From Aporrectodea caliginosa (lineage: Eukaryota; Annelida; Clitellata; Crassiclitellata; Lumbricidae): 64,000 nucleotides of DNA. Positions 34,301-45,645 of this stretch are shown one piece after another. Numbering within the stretch: position 1 is the first letter of the stretch; each line of letters opens with the position of its first letter. The notes under the pieces are model-generated. The model worked only from the letters and a program-made list of their open reading frames with translations. It was not told the origin of the DNA and ran no database searches. The position numbers were made by a program, and so were the translations under genes. Where the stretch lies: NCBI GenBank assembly GCA_020284085.1, contig JACEVL010000204.1, positions 367,501-431,500 on the forward strand. Direction: 5' to 3'.

Positions 34301-37300
34301 CTTCTATGTTTTTTGTTTTTCTATGTTATGGAATTACAAGGTTTACGAGGCTCCTCGGTTGTAACTTTCTTTGGTGTGTTACCGTAGTGGTCAGGTTTTG
34401 AGAGGAGGTGCTCGATAGTGTAGTAGTTAATGTGCTGGATTGTCAATCGAGAGGTTGTGAGTTCAAATCCCTGCTAGGATAGAAATTTGGTTTGAGATTT
34501 CTGCTCCACTTGTGCCCCCTAGCCAACTGAACTGTAATGAGTACACTGTCTGTAGGAAGATGAGACGGCAAGTGAGAAGACTGACCACCCACCCTCAATA
34601 TCCCGAGGCTTAGAAAATGAAGTCGCTGACACTTCATGCCCATAGCTGCCTCGGGGCTAGCTTAAGGGACTCTTCTTCTTCAGGTTTTGAGGCTAAATTG
34701 GTTCATTTAAGAGCACAATTTATACATTAAAATTGTAAGCTTTGTATAAATGTATGTCGACTTGTATGATTAGCATTGTTAGGTTAAAGGATTAAATGAT
34801 TGTATGTTGGTATGTATGCGGACACTTAATATAACACAGTTTAGATACTATGATCTAAACAAGTGTATTTTAAGACAGTTTGCTTACTTTTGGAAATATG
34901 GAACAACAATTTATTATAATTTTAAAGCTGACCCCTTCTCTTTTCTGATTGGCTAGGTCAAGTACGACCTGGCCCAGAAGCACTCTGACAGGATAAAGAC
35001 CGTGACCCCAGACTGGGTCACGCAGAGCGTCTTGCAAAGGTCACGCGTCGACGAATCACGCTACCACCCTCGCCTTCTTACGGTCAGAACCACCGTCTTA
35101 CCAGCTGCCACTCCCGTCGTAGAGGACATCGAAATGAAGCAGGAGACTCCAGTTCCTTCCTCATGCTCCACGCCAGCACAAAAAGCAGCACCGACACCTG
35201 CCGTACCTTCTCCAAAACCCGACGTCCCCGTTGTTCTCACTAAGGCGACACCGACACGTCCCGTCACCAGCCGACAGTTGGCACAACAGGCGACAGCACA
35301 ACGACTCAAGGAGAGCGTCATTGGCGTCAACCGACAAGACTTAGTGTCAGAACTTCATCAGTCGACGCCGGCACCGCCACTTCCGACACCGCCGCTTCCG
35401 ACACCGCCGATCGTCCGGCCCGTCATCGCCCGACAGACACTGCCTCTGTCGCTGCCGTCGACCGTGCCTTTGCCGAGGCAAGTGGCGCCCCCACGGCAGA
35501 TTATGAGGAACATCGCCAACAACGCTGGTGGCGAGAACAGGATGCCGAAGAATTCACCCCGAGCTAACTCGGCTAAGGTATGCTGTTGCTTATTACTCAG
35601 TTGATATTGTATGTCTGTAATTTATACGTTGTTGTTATTATTATTATCATTATTATTATCATCATTATTATTATATTGTTATTATGGTTGTTGTTAAATT
35701 GTTATGCATTTGTTAATCGCCATATCTGATGACTCAGTCGATGGTGCTGAGCAGCAGTTGTGAGCGAGACTTACTTACTTTATGTCCCTACACAGTCTCT
35801 GGCCACATTTTTTTATGCATATACATATATTTATGTGTGTGTATGTATATATGTATGTAAATGTATTATGTTTGTAGGTATGTATGTATTGTGTATGCAT
35901 GCATGTGTATTGTAATGTGTGCGTGAATGTATGTCAGTGTAGTAGTGTACACCTGTGTGTGCAGTATGTATGTAGGGACCCTGGGCAAATCCTTCACTGC
36001 TAAGAGCAAAGTTGTTCTCATGCGCTTCAGGCGTGAAACTCCGATTCAGTGAGAGCGAAGGAGTCGGGAGCGCCTAAAGTGGTAGAAATCTTGAAGGGGC
36101 GCTATAACAGAACTGAGTGATCATACATACATACATGTATGTTTCTGGGTATTTGTATATAGCACCATATTAACAACCTCTCAGAGATGCTACGTGCTTG
36201 TGATACATTACCATATTTAATGATACATTGTCAGATACATTGCCCAGAGATTCATACATTGCTGTCTGTTTTTCTCTGAAGATAAATCAACTCGTTTCCG
36301 GTCTGACACAGGTTCCTCGTCACATTTCTCCAGCAAGGGCTGCCATCGGAGGAATGTACCCTCCGCCCTCGGCCGCTGGAAAGATGCACACCCCTTCCGA
36401 CATCCGAATGTATTACGGACACGACCCGGGAGAACACAGTGAGTCAGCTTACAATGCTGTCAGGAAGTGATTAACAAATAGTCCTATGCAAATGAGTACA
36501 TTCGAATTACATTGCAAGAAATTGCATTACACTATTCTGGCTCAGTTAACATATTGTATGTATGTGTGCTTATTTGTGTATGTATGCATGCATGTATGTA
36601 TATGTGCGTCCTATATATGCATATGCAGTTCCAAAACTAAACTTATATTGATGTTTGGCGTCGGGACCCCGAAATAGGTGTATATATATATATATATGTG
36701 TGTATAATATATATTTATATCTGCTTCCAGATCTCTTCTTCATTGTGGAGGTGTCTTTTGGGGAGGCCCCTGCATATTTGTGGGAGCTCTGTCACCCCAT
36801 CTTGTCCTATGATGGTCGCCATATCCTTCGCTCTGCCGCCCGCGGGGAATGACTGTTCCTGTTTCCTGTACAGCTACAATGCAGCAGCACGCTTTCTCCG
36901 TTTTTGACCCTGTGTTTTTGACCCGGAGGTGTGCTGCCTTCCTTGGGTCCTTCCGTCACCATTCCATCCTCTCCTGAAAACTGCTTTTTTCCGCTTGGCC
37001 TGGATCAGGAGCGCCTCTAAGTAGAGACTTTGAAGGGGTGCTATATAAATTTATCAGTTTTGACTGATTGATGCATGTATACATGTGCATATATGTGTAT
37101 ATACTATTATGTTTTTATGCTATTAGATATTGGACTGTACATTGGTATAACTAATTGTTTAAAATGATTGCCATTGTGTTTCAGTTCCAGACGATGCCTG
37201 TCTTCTCGGCTGTGTCTTCTATGTAACCGATTATCAGAAATACCTGGAACCAATGACGCTCGACACCTGGAAACAGGTGCGGTGGAGGGGAAGTTATCCT

Positions 37301-40300
37301 CATTGTTTCCTATGTAGCATGGATTTTCAGAAGTCGAGGATGTGTTACGATGTATTACAATAATTATTATCTTAAGAATTACGTTAAGAGATGTTGCAGG
37401 ATTACATTGAAGTACATATTACGTTTAATTACATATTACGTTTAATTACAGTTTACTCTGAAATACATATTACATTGAATTACAGATTGCATTGCTGTAC
37501 ATTATATTCCATTATGGGACATTACTTTACAGTAGTTTGCATTACTGAACACATGTATTTCTGTTATTGTATTGATAATATTATGTAATTGTCATATATA
37601 TAATTATGTAGTATTGTTGGTATCTGTTATGTTAAATGCATGTATTACAGGGTATTACTTTACATTACACTACAGCATGTCCTACTTTACATTACAGGTA
37701 ATTAGTTGTGTTATTATGACAGTGTATTACTTTACATTACAGGCAATTAATCAATATGGTGGACAAGTCAGATGATTCCTACTCCAATCGAATAACTCAT
37801 GTTCTGTGTGAGCATCAGAAAAGCGACGTTTTTCAATTAGTAAGTAGTCTTGCCTATTATTATTATTATAGGAAAAGCTTATGGTCTTATGCATGTTAGT
37901 ATAGACACGAAAAAAAGATTGGTGAAGACTGATCATACCAACGATGGGACTGAGACATGGACAATTGCAGTGAAGGATTTGCTCAAGGTCCCTCCCTACA
38001 GAGTAACAGTCTCAGAGAAGAAGTCCTGATGCGACCGTACTCTACGCATTACAAGGCTCTGACCAATGGGCTACTGTATCCCACATCGGCTACCATGTTT
38101 AGATTCTGTTGTTAGGTGCTCACTGTTTAATATTTTGAACTAATCTCACATGTCATTTTGTTTTTCTCTGTTGTGTTTTTCTCCTGTTAGACAAAGCGTT
38201 GGTACGTTGTCTTTAAGAAATGCTTTGTTGTCCTGTAGGCGTTGCGTGATGGCAAGCGACTTGTAACCGCTCACTGGCTTAACGACTGCCTTCTTGCAAA
38301 GAAGATGAAGACGCCTTGGATGGCTCTTCACTTTCCCTACGTCTTTGGAAAGGAAAAGCCGTGTGCCAACCAGGTGAGCCTATTGTCGTGGTTACCTGTT
38401 CAAGATTAGTTCTTTTCCTGAAGTGGCAATGCATTAATTTATAAATGACAAATTTCCATCTGCAGTTACAAATAAAAAGACATTCAGGTGATTTGCTAGG
38501 AGGAGTCGATTTATTTTTATTTGCTTATAGGTTTGTTTGGATCTATAGGTAATTTGTGTTTTGTTTGATTTGCTCATCGGTAGTTTGCCTATGGTTGACA
38601 TGGACTAGGTCAACAACAACACAGAATGGCCGCGGATCCTGGAAATCATGGAATTAGACTTAGACAAATTTAAGACCTGGAAAAACAGGTGTTTTCAAAA
38701 AAATCCTGGAATCTCAAAATCGCTAGGTCATGGAAAGTCATAAAAAATATAAAAATCATTGATAGACATATTTCTAATAATATTTTTAAATTTCGATAAA
38801 TATTGTGTCAATAAAACAATTAGAAAGTAGGTCCTTTTTCGTCTAAAATAGTCAAAGGTCATGGAAAGTGGTTGTTTTATTGACTTTGTGGCACCCTGAA
38901 AACAAAAATGTAAACAATAACAACAGGTAATTGTACGTGCAATTGCTGTTCTTGTTTTTTTCCAGATCATCTGTGTAACCAATTTTGTCGACGATGAACG
39001 AGACAGAATAAAGCATATGATCATGTTACTTGGGGCCAAGTACACTGGATATATGTCACGCGCCAACTCAGTTCTCGTTGCTAAAAGGTGAGTCAGTTGT
39101 TGGTAAGATTTCATTTACTCCTGTAATGTGGTAGTTGGCGAATCATGGGCGTATTTAGGGGTGTTTTATGGGTTCAAACCTCCAAATAAATAATTGCCGA
39201 AGAAAACACTTAACTTTAAAAAAATGACCCCTTACTCTGTGACCATATCCAGTGGAACCCCAATGGAAACCCCCAAATTGTTTCCTGTGTACACCCTTGG
39301 GGTGAATTCTCTCGGTTGTTGGGGTTATACTGCTTGGTAGTGAGGTTGTCACACTTTGTAATGTGACAGGTTCTTGCATGATTACGGTTATTAGTGTGTC
39401 TACATATATCTGATATACATGAATAAATATGGGAAATGACCTGGGGTCACCAGTTCGTGAACTGAGGTCATGCTGAACCAGTGCACATATCTGAACCAGT
39501 GCACATATCACAAAATTACGGGTGATTTTGTAGGCCAGTGTTAATTTCAACATGACCTTTGTGGTTGGATGGGCTTTATAGGCCAGCATAGTTTTCAAGA
39601 CCATCTGTTGTTTGGAGGTTATTGTTATCTTTAGCATCATCCAGAGCATCAACTAAAGACACAGTTGGGCGATTCTATGCAAGTCATTCATGGTTCAATG
39701 CCTTCATGGTTGAATGAGTGAAGAGCAGTCCCTTAAGCTAGCCCAAGAGGAAGCTATGGGTATGAAGTGTTCGTGGCTTCATTTTCTTAGCCCCTTGGCA
39801 TATTAGGGTGGATGGCCAGTTTTCTCCCTCGCTTCCCAGTCCTCTCCCTCACTGTCTCATCTTTCCACTGACTGTGTACGGTCAGTGTACTCTTTACAGC
39901 TGAGTTGACTAGTGTCACAGGAAATCTTGAAACAAATTTCTGCCCTGGGGATTTGGACCACCGACCTTTCGGTCGATAGTCCAGTATGCGAACCACTAGA
40001 CCATCGCACCTTCATGGTCGAGTGTTGTACTGTTGCAGGCCAGGTGGTAAGAAGTATGAGAAGGCGATGGAATGGCGCCTACCAGTGGTCAACATCCAGT
40101 GGCTCAATGACCTTATCCTTGGTGACCTTTCTGCCCTGAAGTTGCCTCTGCAGCCACGATACGCCATGCTCAGCAACGACATTGGATTCAGTGTCGACAT
40201 ACAACGGGTCATGCATTTGCTGGGTAAATCTCACTTACTTATTATTAATAATAATTAATTAATAAAATTTGTAACATACGCACGGTCACACTGAAATGTG

Positions 40301-43300
40301 AATCTGAGATGCGGATAGTCAGCCGCCACCAGAAGATGTAGTTAGAGATGCAAGTGCTTGAAAGCCAAGGAGAAATAGTGAGTTTTCAGCCGCTTTTGAT
40401 GGAAGGAGGTGAATTTGAGCTACAAAGGGAGAGTGGCAGTCTCTTTAGTGTATATGTATCTAAGTAAGTAAGTTAATAAGTAATCTTTATTAGCATGAGA
40501 AATATGCCCTCACTTTATAACATGCAATAACGAAAATAGCACAATTTCAGTTGAAAAAAATGATGCAGTTTGTAGTTACAAACAGCTTTAATAGTCTAAC
40601 TTAATATTGATTAATATTGATTGACTTAGGTGGTAAATGCATACTCAGTACTGATTTTTTGTATCTGCAGAGGGATGGAAGATACCTGTTAAAATATCGA
40701 AGGAAACATGGAAGGTACGTCATATGTATAGGGTGTGTAACCTAATAATGCTTTCCAGATACGGTTTTCTGTCTGTTTTCTGGTAAAGCCTCGAACTCTT
40801 GTAATTGTGATTACGACAATTTTAATTTTGGCAACTTTAATTACGACAATTGTTATGTTTGGCTGGATTTTTGAGCCATCTCATTTACCAAGTTAAAACA
40901 GATTTTTCAGTAAATTTATTTGAGAAATCGTTTTGTAACATGGAGTATACAGGGTCAAGGTTCTGTATAAGGGACCTTGAGCAGGTTCTTCACACATTAT
41001 TAATTAATTACAATTAATACATACATATGACAATATGGTTGTATCCCTCCATCGTTAAGAAGTCTTGTTTTGAATCAAGTTGTTCTGTCCAGGCCTACAT
41101 GCATGTATCAAAATCACTAGTAAATAAATAGGGTCATTAGATAGTTGTGGGTAGGGCAGTCACCACTAAAAACATGATTTAATATCAATAAATTAGTCAA
41201 GTAAATTAATTATCTGAACAAATGATTAAATGTTGTTTACAGAAGTTCCAGTCTTCTCAAATGCTAAAGTCGCATCCTAACGCTCAGGTAACATCGTTTG
41301 TTGGTTCCTTACCACCTGGACAGGTTAACGATGGTTCTGCCTTCCCCCAAGTGCCGCCGCCCAAGCACCGAAGTGACTCGGGCTTTGATGCCCCACCGGA
41401 GAAGCGAGCTCGGTCAGTGCAAATTCTGTGACTTGATTGAAATTACATCTGTACTTTAAACTAAAACTATGAAATTAAAATCCTGTACTTCAAATTAAAA
41501 TATTAAATCAAAATATTGTACCTAACATACAATACAATACAACTGTATTTTGATATTGCCTTTCTTCCAAAGTTCAAAAGTGCTCAAAACCATACGACAG
41601 AACATCGATTCACTGAGCAATTGTGAGTAAAGTCCCTACAAAGTAATTAGCCGCCTGAATGGAGGCTCAAACCCATACTCTCCTTGTTACAGGCTAAGCG
41701 CTCTAACCAATCGGCCACCATGCCCCACATACATATTATTATTATTATTATTAGACTGTTATTTATAGCACGCCTAAACAAAATTGGAATCTTGCACAAA
41801 ATGTGCGTAACAGAAAAATCAATCATAGTAAATCTTAAACAGATGTGTTTTAAGGTTAGTTTTGAAAATCGATAAAGTTGAGGAACAATGGGTGACTTCC
41901 TGAGAAGGAACAGTTGGCCGAATGAACATGTGGATGCTCTGCCTCTATGAGAGTCAAGTTCAGCACTGTTCAATTCAATATCTTTGTTTTCTTGTGTTAT
42001 AATTTATTCCAAAGAAACTCATGCTTAATTAGTTTAATACGTTTTATTTAAGTGTATGATATGGTTTTTGAAGGCTTACTGGATCCTCGTTAGCGGAATC
42101 GGAGTTGGCGTCAACAGCTGGACCTGTTGTTCTCTTTACCGGAATTCCTAGCAATCGAACGTTGCTGTTGGCCAAGGTAAGGACGAAACTACCTGTACGA
42201 AGGTTGTTTTAATTAATAAATTAATTAAATGTTCAATTATATAGAAATTGCGATGATATTGCTTAGGCCAAAAAAAATATAGGTGTGTTTCCGGTAACAG
42301 TGGTTTTAAAAAATGGGTAGGTAGGTAGGAAAAAAATTTTATTTTGTAAAATAATTTTATGCAATGCTGTATCGTTGTATAATAATAAACGAATATATCG
42401 TCATCATATTTCACCTTGCTAAGGCCAATTTTGCATAGATAATTAACGGTGACCTTATTTACATACCTCTGGCAAGGAAAGCAGTGTTATCAATGTTGCA
42501 AATCTGCACCTCTGGTACGCAAAGGTTAAATTCATGTGTCAATAAAAAAAAATGTGAAAAAATTTTTTCGAAATTTTTTTTCGAAAAATTAATTTTTAAA
42601 AAAATTTTTCACAAAATTTTCCCAGTCGGGCCCAAAAAAGTGGGTCGGTCGGGTTACCGGAAACACACCATTATTTTGTTTTGGCCTTATTGCAAAATTA
42701 GGAGTACAAGTCAAGATTAGAAATTGGTTATTTAAGAGGCTGTTTGAAGATGCTATGTTTGTACTTAATTACATACATACATTATATATATGCATATATG
42801 TACATATGTGTGTGTATACATACATGTTTTCAATATTATAATGATATAGATATTAATCTTTAATGACAAGCTGCATTGATTTCCCAGTCACTTTTAGGGC
42901 ACTCTCGTCGTAAAAGTATATTAAAGGTAATAAGGTATAGATATTAAACTAAATTGATTTTAAATACTACTATGGATATTATACATGGTGTGTGTAATTT
43001 CAGGAAGTGGAGAGGATAGGTGGAAAGGTGGCTCCATCTAGTTCGCGGTTCTGCACGCATCTGGTGACCGTCTCTGTTCTAAGGACGATTAAGTTTCTGA
43101 CGGCGCTCAGCCACGTCAGACATATCGTTACGCCTGAGTGGGTCGAACAGAGCAGCCGAGCAAATCGGTTTCTGGGTGAGTTTGTTGACGACGACTCCCA
43201 TTGGGGCGGTTGGCTTGAAAATGACATGGTTGTCATGTGTAAGATATCTGAAATGTCTGTCTGTATATCTGTGTCTATCTGTTAGTCTGTCTTTCTGTCT

Positions 43301-45645
43301 GTTAGTACCAGTATGTCTTTCTATGTTTGTCTGTATGGCTTTCTGTCCGTCTATCTGTTTGTTTGTCTTTCTGTCTGTTTTTCTATCTGTTAAGTCTGTC
43401 TTTCTGTTTGTTAGTTTGTTTTTCTATCTGTATGTCTGTCTGTATGTGTGTCTTTCTCTCTTTCTATCTGTTTGCCTGTATGGCTTTCTGTCTGTCTGTC
43501 TTCCTATCTGTTAATTTGTCTTGCTGGTAAATACTAATTCATCATTTATTTGCAAGAGTGCTTGGCAAAATTTTCATCAGTGACCTTGACACTTGAACCA
43601 GTTGTCTCGTTATCATTGAAAGTGTCCTTACTACCACCAAGTTTTTTTTCAATTAAGCAAAATTTTTATTTTGAGTTATATTTCAGTTTGGATTTTGTGT
43701 AATACTGTCTTATATTAGAGATGTGTAAGGTTTCTAATGTTATTTGGATGTAGATGAATCCTGCTTTGCGCTTCGTGATGAAAACACTGAGGTGGCTTTC
43801 AGTTTCAAACTTCATGAATCATTGAGACGAGCAAGAGATCGCAAACTCTTCCAGGTATGAATTCAGTTTCTCCAGCCCCAGAATAATAACAATAATAATG
43901 GCGATGATGATAATAAACATATTATATGAGTATTATATTTTCAAGTCCAGACTCATGTATTGTAATGCTGATGTCATGATTTGTCATGTCAGTGCCATAC
44001 TGTTGTGCTGTATTAATTGATTGATGTGTCACAGTGATATCATGATTCATGTCATGTCAGTGTCATGCTGATTTATTGATTGATGTCGTGTCAGTGTCGT
44101 AATTGATATTGTGTCAACGTGTTGACATTGCAAACGTCATGTCGATCTCATATGGATGTTGTTCTTATTCAGGACATGATGTTCTATTTGACGCCCGAAG
44201 TGAAGCCAAACAGAACGGTTCTCACGGAAATGATAGAGAGCGCCGGCGGAAAAGTGATCAAGACTCTTCCTCCATACAGCTCAGTCGCTCGATTCGTAAA
44301 CATGAGGGTAATCGGATGCCATTCAAATTCACATTAGGTTTCATTTCTGCAGCTAAAAAAAATTATAGTGAAACCGATATGTTAGGAGAACCATTCTCAT
44401 CTGGAATTCCCTTAGGTGACAGTGTGATCAAACAGGAGACACTAATCGTAACCGTAAGCTCCAAACTTCTAAAGCACCACTCGAAAGCCAAGCACAGGGC
44501 ACCAGGTCATTCACGAGCGCCGGCATCAAGTCCGAAGGCGGTCCGAGTCTGGTTGCGAGCGGGCCAGAGGGCAGGGTAGCTGTTGGGCAGTTGTCATCCA
44601 GATCTGTCGAGAATTGGAAAGTGGAGGATCGGATGAGTCGGGTATGAATTCTTGAAAAGGTGAGATTTCAGTTTTGAGTGTAAACCCCAAGGGGTGATAG
44701 ATGAGGAGCCTGAGGCAGATGATGGTGGTTGATTGTGACTATCAAATTTCAAACTTGCATTTTCAGAATTTAAAAATGCATAAGTCATAGTTGAAGAAGT
44801 TGATTAAATTTAAATTCTACCAAGTGCCACCTTCCAGAGTTACTGACTGTGCTTTGAATAAGGAAAACTACTAGGGGTATTTTAGAGACTTTCTAAGCTT
44901 TCTTGGATGATGAATGCAAAGGTTTTCTGTTTCCGTTTCAGGGAGAACCAACGTTTATTGTCGTATCGTGTGAGAATGACATGTATCTTTGCCGTGAACT
45001 GGTGCACAGGAACATAGGTAAGTCTTTTCCGCTTTTCACTTTTGGAGGTCCTTAAAAGGCAGTTTATAATAGATAATTATTATAATATTAGTCTTGTTCT
45101 TATTTTTTTTCTCCATGTTACATATGATCCTTCAGGAATACAGAAATTAGGAGAGCGTTGTTCTGGAATGTTTGCTGATCGTTTTATCAGTGGAAAAGGT
45201 GCTGCAAAAAGGAACTGCATTGAAGCGCTGGATAGCTGTAGATAAGCGATGATAGAGGAGAGTAGTCTCCCAATTACCTCCAGCTTTTATAATTATTATA
45301 TTATAAGAATAATAATTATTGTTTTTATTATTTTACCCAAGGTAGGAATAATCCCTCAGGTGATGAAAAATTGTCAAGTCACTCCTTGCTTGTTCTACCT
45401 CTGACCCCAGCCATCCATCATTCCAAACACGACTTGTTTAACCATCATCGTGTTATCTAACCTGCAGATGTTCCGATGGTAGTAAATCTGTTCATGGTAA
45501 ATGAATTATTTTATACGGTAAATACATCATGTTGCCATGCATTATCTTACGTTTGTGTTTCTGTCGAACAGGTATTCACAACTCAGAGTTTGTCATTACC
45601 GGAATTATGCGCCAGGAAGTCGACTACCTTACACATCGACTTTAA
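31309..45645 (+). CDS. PAXIP1: PTIP/PAXIP1 orthologue, six BRCT domains, 20 exons, frameshift in exon 9
   Basis: PTIP is a nuclear BRCT scaffold acting in DNA-damage responses (with 53BP1) and in MLL3/4 histone-methyltransferase complexes (family knowledge). Exons: 31309-31404, 32409-32543, 32986-33029, 33758-33824, 34175-34288, 34957-35577, 36312-36438, 37185-37276, 37743-37839, 38239-38373, 38966-39087, 40039-40223, 40671-40714, 41243-41412, 42074-42176, 43004-43175, 43754-43854, 44173-44307, 44942-45017, 45572-45645. BRCT1 spans exons 1-3 (VKYYFIG, AWVTASV); BRCT2 exons 4-6 ([17 protein letters not shown]); a Pro/Thr-rich linker with [12 protein letters not shown]3 exons 8-10 (AHWLNDC); BRCT4 exons 11-12 (GAKYTGY, IQWLNDL); BRCT5 exons 15-17 (PEWVEQS); BRCT6 exons 18-20 ([11 protein letters not shown]). 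The vertebrate poly-Gln linker is absent. Exon 4 uses a GC donor. Exon 9 is 97 nt between two phase-0 junctions, so as written the frame stops at 37773-37775, after about 442 residues. Without that fault the product would be about 905 residues. Confidence 0.93.
32521..32772 (+). repeat. 39-bp minisatellite spanning PTIP exon 2 / intron 2
   Basis: Seven copies at exactly 39-bp spacing; the AG or equivalent falls at 32528, 32567, 32606, 32645, 32684, 32723 and 32762. The unit is TTTTCCAG + 15 bases (ATATCTGTTGCTAAG) + GTAACANGAATTATTG. The first copy is the true end of coding exon 2 (residues LFQLSVVK) with its donor at 32544. The other copies repeat an acceptor-like TTTCCAG, a 15-nt open block and an AAG/GTAACA donor. 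Copy 2 has a TAG in the block and copy 5 has lost the AG. Confidence 0.95.
33180..33285. repeat. Minisatellite of about 20-22 bp in PTIP intron 3
   Basis: About five imperfect copies of AACCTCAGGGAGGGTCATG. The following 33340-33690 is low-complexity sequence rich in TTTACCTTTNCCTGTTTACC. Confidence 0.8.
33340..33690. repeat. TTTACCTTTGCCTG-rich degenerate tandem repeat
   Basis: Many copies of TTTACCTTTTCCTG and TTTACATTTTTACC of about 26-28 bp, in the intron just before PTIP exon 4. The open frames here are repeat artefacts. The pyrimidine richness lies close to the exon-4 acceptor at 33757. Confidence 0.75.
33938..33995 (+). mobile_element. SINE family A, 3' fragment
   Basis: GAACTTTTGGAGAATGGCAA followed by TATCAAATACAGTTGTATTG matches the tail of the copy at 41528-41726. 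It sits in PTIP intron 4. Confidence 0.6.
34405..34680 (+). mobile_element. tRNA-derived SINE, family B
   Basis: The tRNA-like head has GATAGTGTAGTAGTTAATG and box B GAGTTCAAATCCC. The body has AATGAGTACACTGTCTG, GATGAGACGGCAAG and GAAGTCGCTGACACTTCATG, and ends GGGACTCTTCTTCTT. Full copies: 39716-40012 (minus) and 52815-53097. Partial copies: 29390-29530 (minus) and 32078-32136. This copy is in PTIP intron 5. Confidence 0.8.
35578..36311. other. PTIP intron 6 with ATT and TATG simple repeats
   Basis: ATT/ATC repeats (35632-35690), a SINE-like fragment (35700-35790), GTATG-rich sequence (35815-35980) and a retroelement 3' end with TTGAAGGGGCGCTATAACAG near 36091. Confidence 0.55.
36720..37051 (+). 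mobile_element. Retroelement 3' region ending GAAGGGGTGCTATATAAAT
   Basis: A stretch in PTIP intron 7 ends in TTGAAGGGGTGCTATATAAA. The upstream part (AGGAGCGCCTCTAAGTAG) resembles the last coding residues and 3' UTR of the LINE copies in the UBE2K introns. No intact frame remains. Confidence 0.5.
37380..37742. repeat. ATTACA-rich degenerate tandem sequence in PTIP intron 8
   Basis: Repeated TTACATTACA and ACATATTACGTTTAATTACA words fill most of the intron up to the acceptor of the frameshifted exon 9 (AG at 37741-37742). Confidence 0.65.
37960..38092 (-). mobile_element. SINE-like fragment in PTIP intron 9
   Basis: Minus-strand GGGATACAGTAGCCCATTGG, GTCAGAGCCTTGTAATG, then a body with CCTTGAGCAAATCCTTCAC. 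It is similar in order to family A but diverged. Confidence 0.5.
38617..38900. mobile_element. Possible hAT-type MITE with TCATGGAAA repeats
   Basis: PTIP intron 10 holds repeated GGTCATGGAAAGT words. One side begins CAGAATGGCC and the other ends GTGGCACCCTG, weakly complementary. TCATGGAAA-rich hAT MITEs are widespread in aquatic animals (recalled, unchecked). No clean target duplication is seen. Confidence 0.35.
39146..39310. mobile_element. Dispersed repeat with GGGCGTATTTAGGGG
   Basis: ATGGGCGTATTTAGGGG, GGGTTCAAACC and AATTGCCGAA also occur in the same order at 6105-6170. The far end (GTGTACACCC) is weakly complementary to the start. It lies in PTIP intron 11. Confidence 0.5.
39716..40012 (-). 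mobile_element. tRNA-derived SINE, family B, complete
   Basis: On the minus strand: GGTGCGATGGTCTAGTGGTT (box-A region), GGTCGGTGGTCCAAATCCC (box B), then the family-B body ending in CTTAAGGGACTGCTCTTC. It ends about 26 bases before PTIP exon 12, so it lies between the likely branch region and the acceptor at 40038. Confidence 0.8.
40250..40375 (-). mobile_element. LINE 3' UTR fragment
   Basis: On the minus strand it carries CCTTGGCTTTCAAGCAC, CCGCATCTCAGATTCACATT and AGTGTGACCGTGCG. These match 48160-48310 and 52105-52245. Near 40463 a (TAAG)n run with AATCTTTATTAGC suggests another retroelement end. Confidence 0.65.
41528..41726 (-). mobile_element. tRNA-derived SINE, family A, complete
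   Basis: Read on the minus strand: GGGGCATGGTGGCCGATTGG, TTAGAGCGCTTAGCCTG, box B GGGTTTGAGCC, body with CTCACAATTGCTCAGTG, and tail GTATTGTATTG. It is the best full-length match to 7021-7230. It lies in PTIP intron 14. Confidence 0.8.
42266..42686. mobile_element. PIF/Harbinger-like MITE, 421 bp, in PTIP intron 15
   Basis: The left end GGCCAAAAAAAATATAGGTG continues into TGTTTCCGGTAAC. The right end, reverse-complemented, reads GGCCAAAACAAAATAATGGT then GTGTTTCCGGTAAC, giving TIRs of about 33 bp with small indels. TTA (42263-42265 and 42687-42689) flanks both sides. A 3-bp TTA duplication is typical of PIF/Harbinger. The interior is AT-rich with AAATTTTTT palindromes and no transposase. Confidence 0.75.
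43240..43525. repeat. Degenerate (TCTG)n/(TTTC)n tract in PTIP intron 16
   Basis: TCTGTCTGTTTGTCTTTCTG words with many substitutions. Three long open frames cross it and none is a gene. Confidence 0.8.
44448..44600 (+). mobile_element. Dispersed repeat, same type as 9826-9995
   Basis: CCAAACTTCTAAAGCACCAC, CAGGGCACCAG, TTCACGAGCGC and GGGCCAGAGGGCAGGGTAGC align in order with the copy at 9826. It lies in PTIP intron 18 and contributes to an open frame there that continues from exon 18 but is not expected in mRNA. Confidence 0.6.
45136..45245 (+). other. Possible alternative last exon of PTIP
   Basis: A pyrimidine-rich stretch and TCCTTCAG precede 45136. Joining exon 19 (phase 1) here gives Gly-Ile-Gln-Lys-Leu and an open frame of 35 residues to TAA at 45243-45245. 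It would replace the last 24 residues of BRCT6. There is no homology support, so this is inference only. Confidence 0.3.

Noticed and set aside
35061..35330. 89-codon minus-strand frame
   Set aside because: Antisense shadow of PTIP exon 6.
44103..44579. 158-codon frame running through PTIP exon 18
   Set aside because: It is in a different frame from the BRCT6 coding frame and extends into a dispersed repeat in the intron.
31309..45645. TopBP1 instead of PTIP
   Set aside because: Both have many BRCTs, but the start (VKYYFIG), the RNIANNAG linker, the GAKYTGY block and the C-terminal end with [11 protein letters not shown] follow PTIP order, and the domain count is six.
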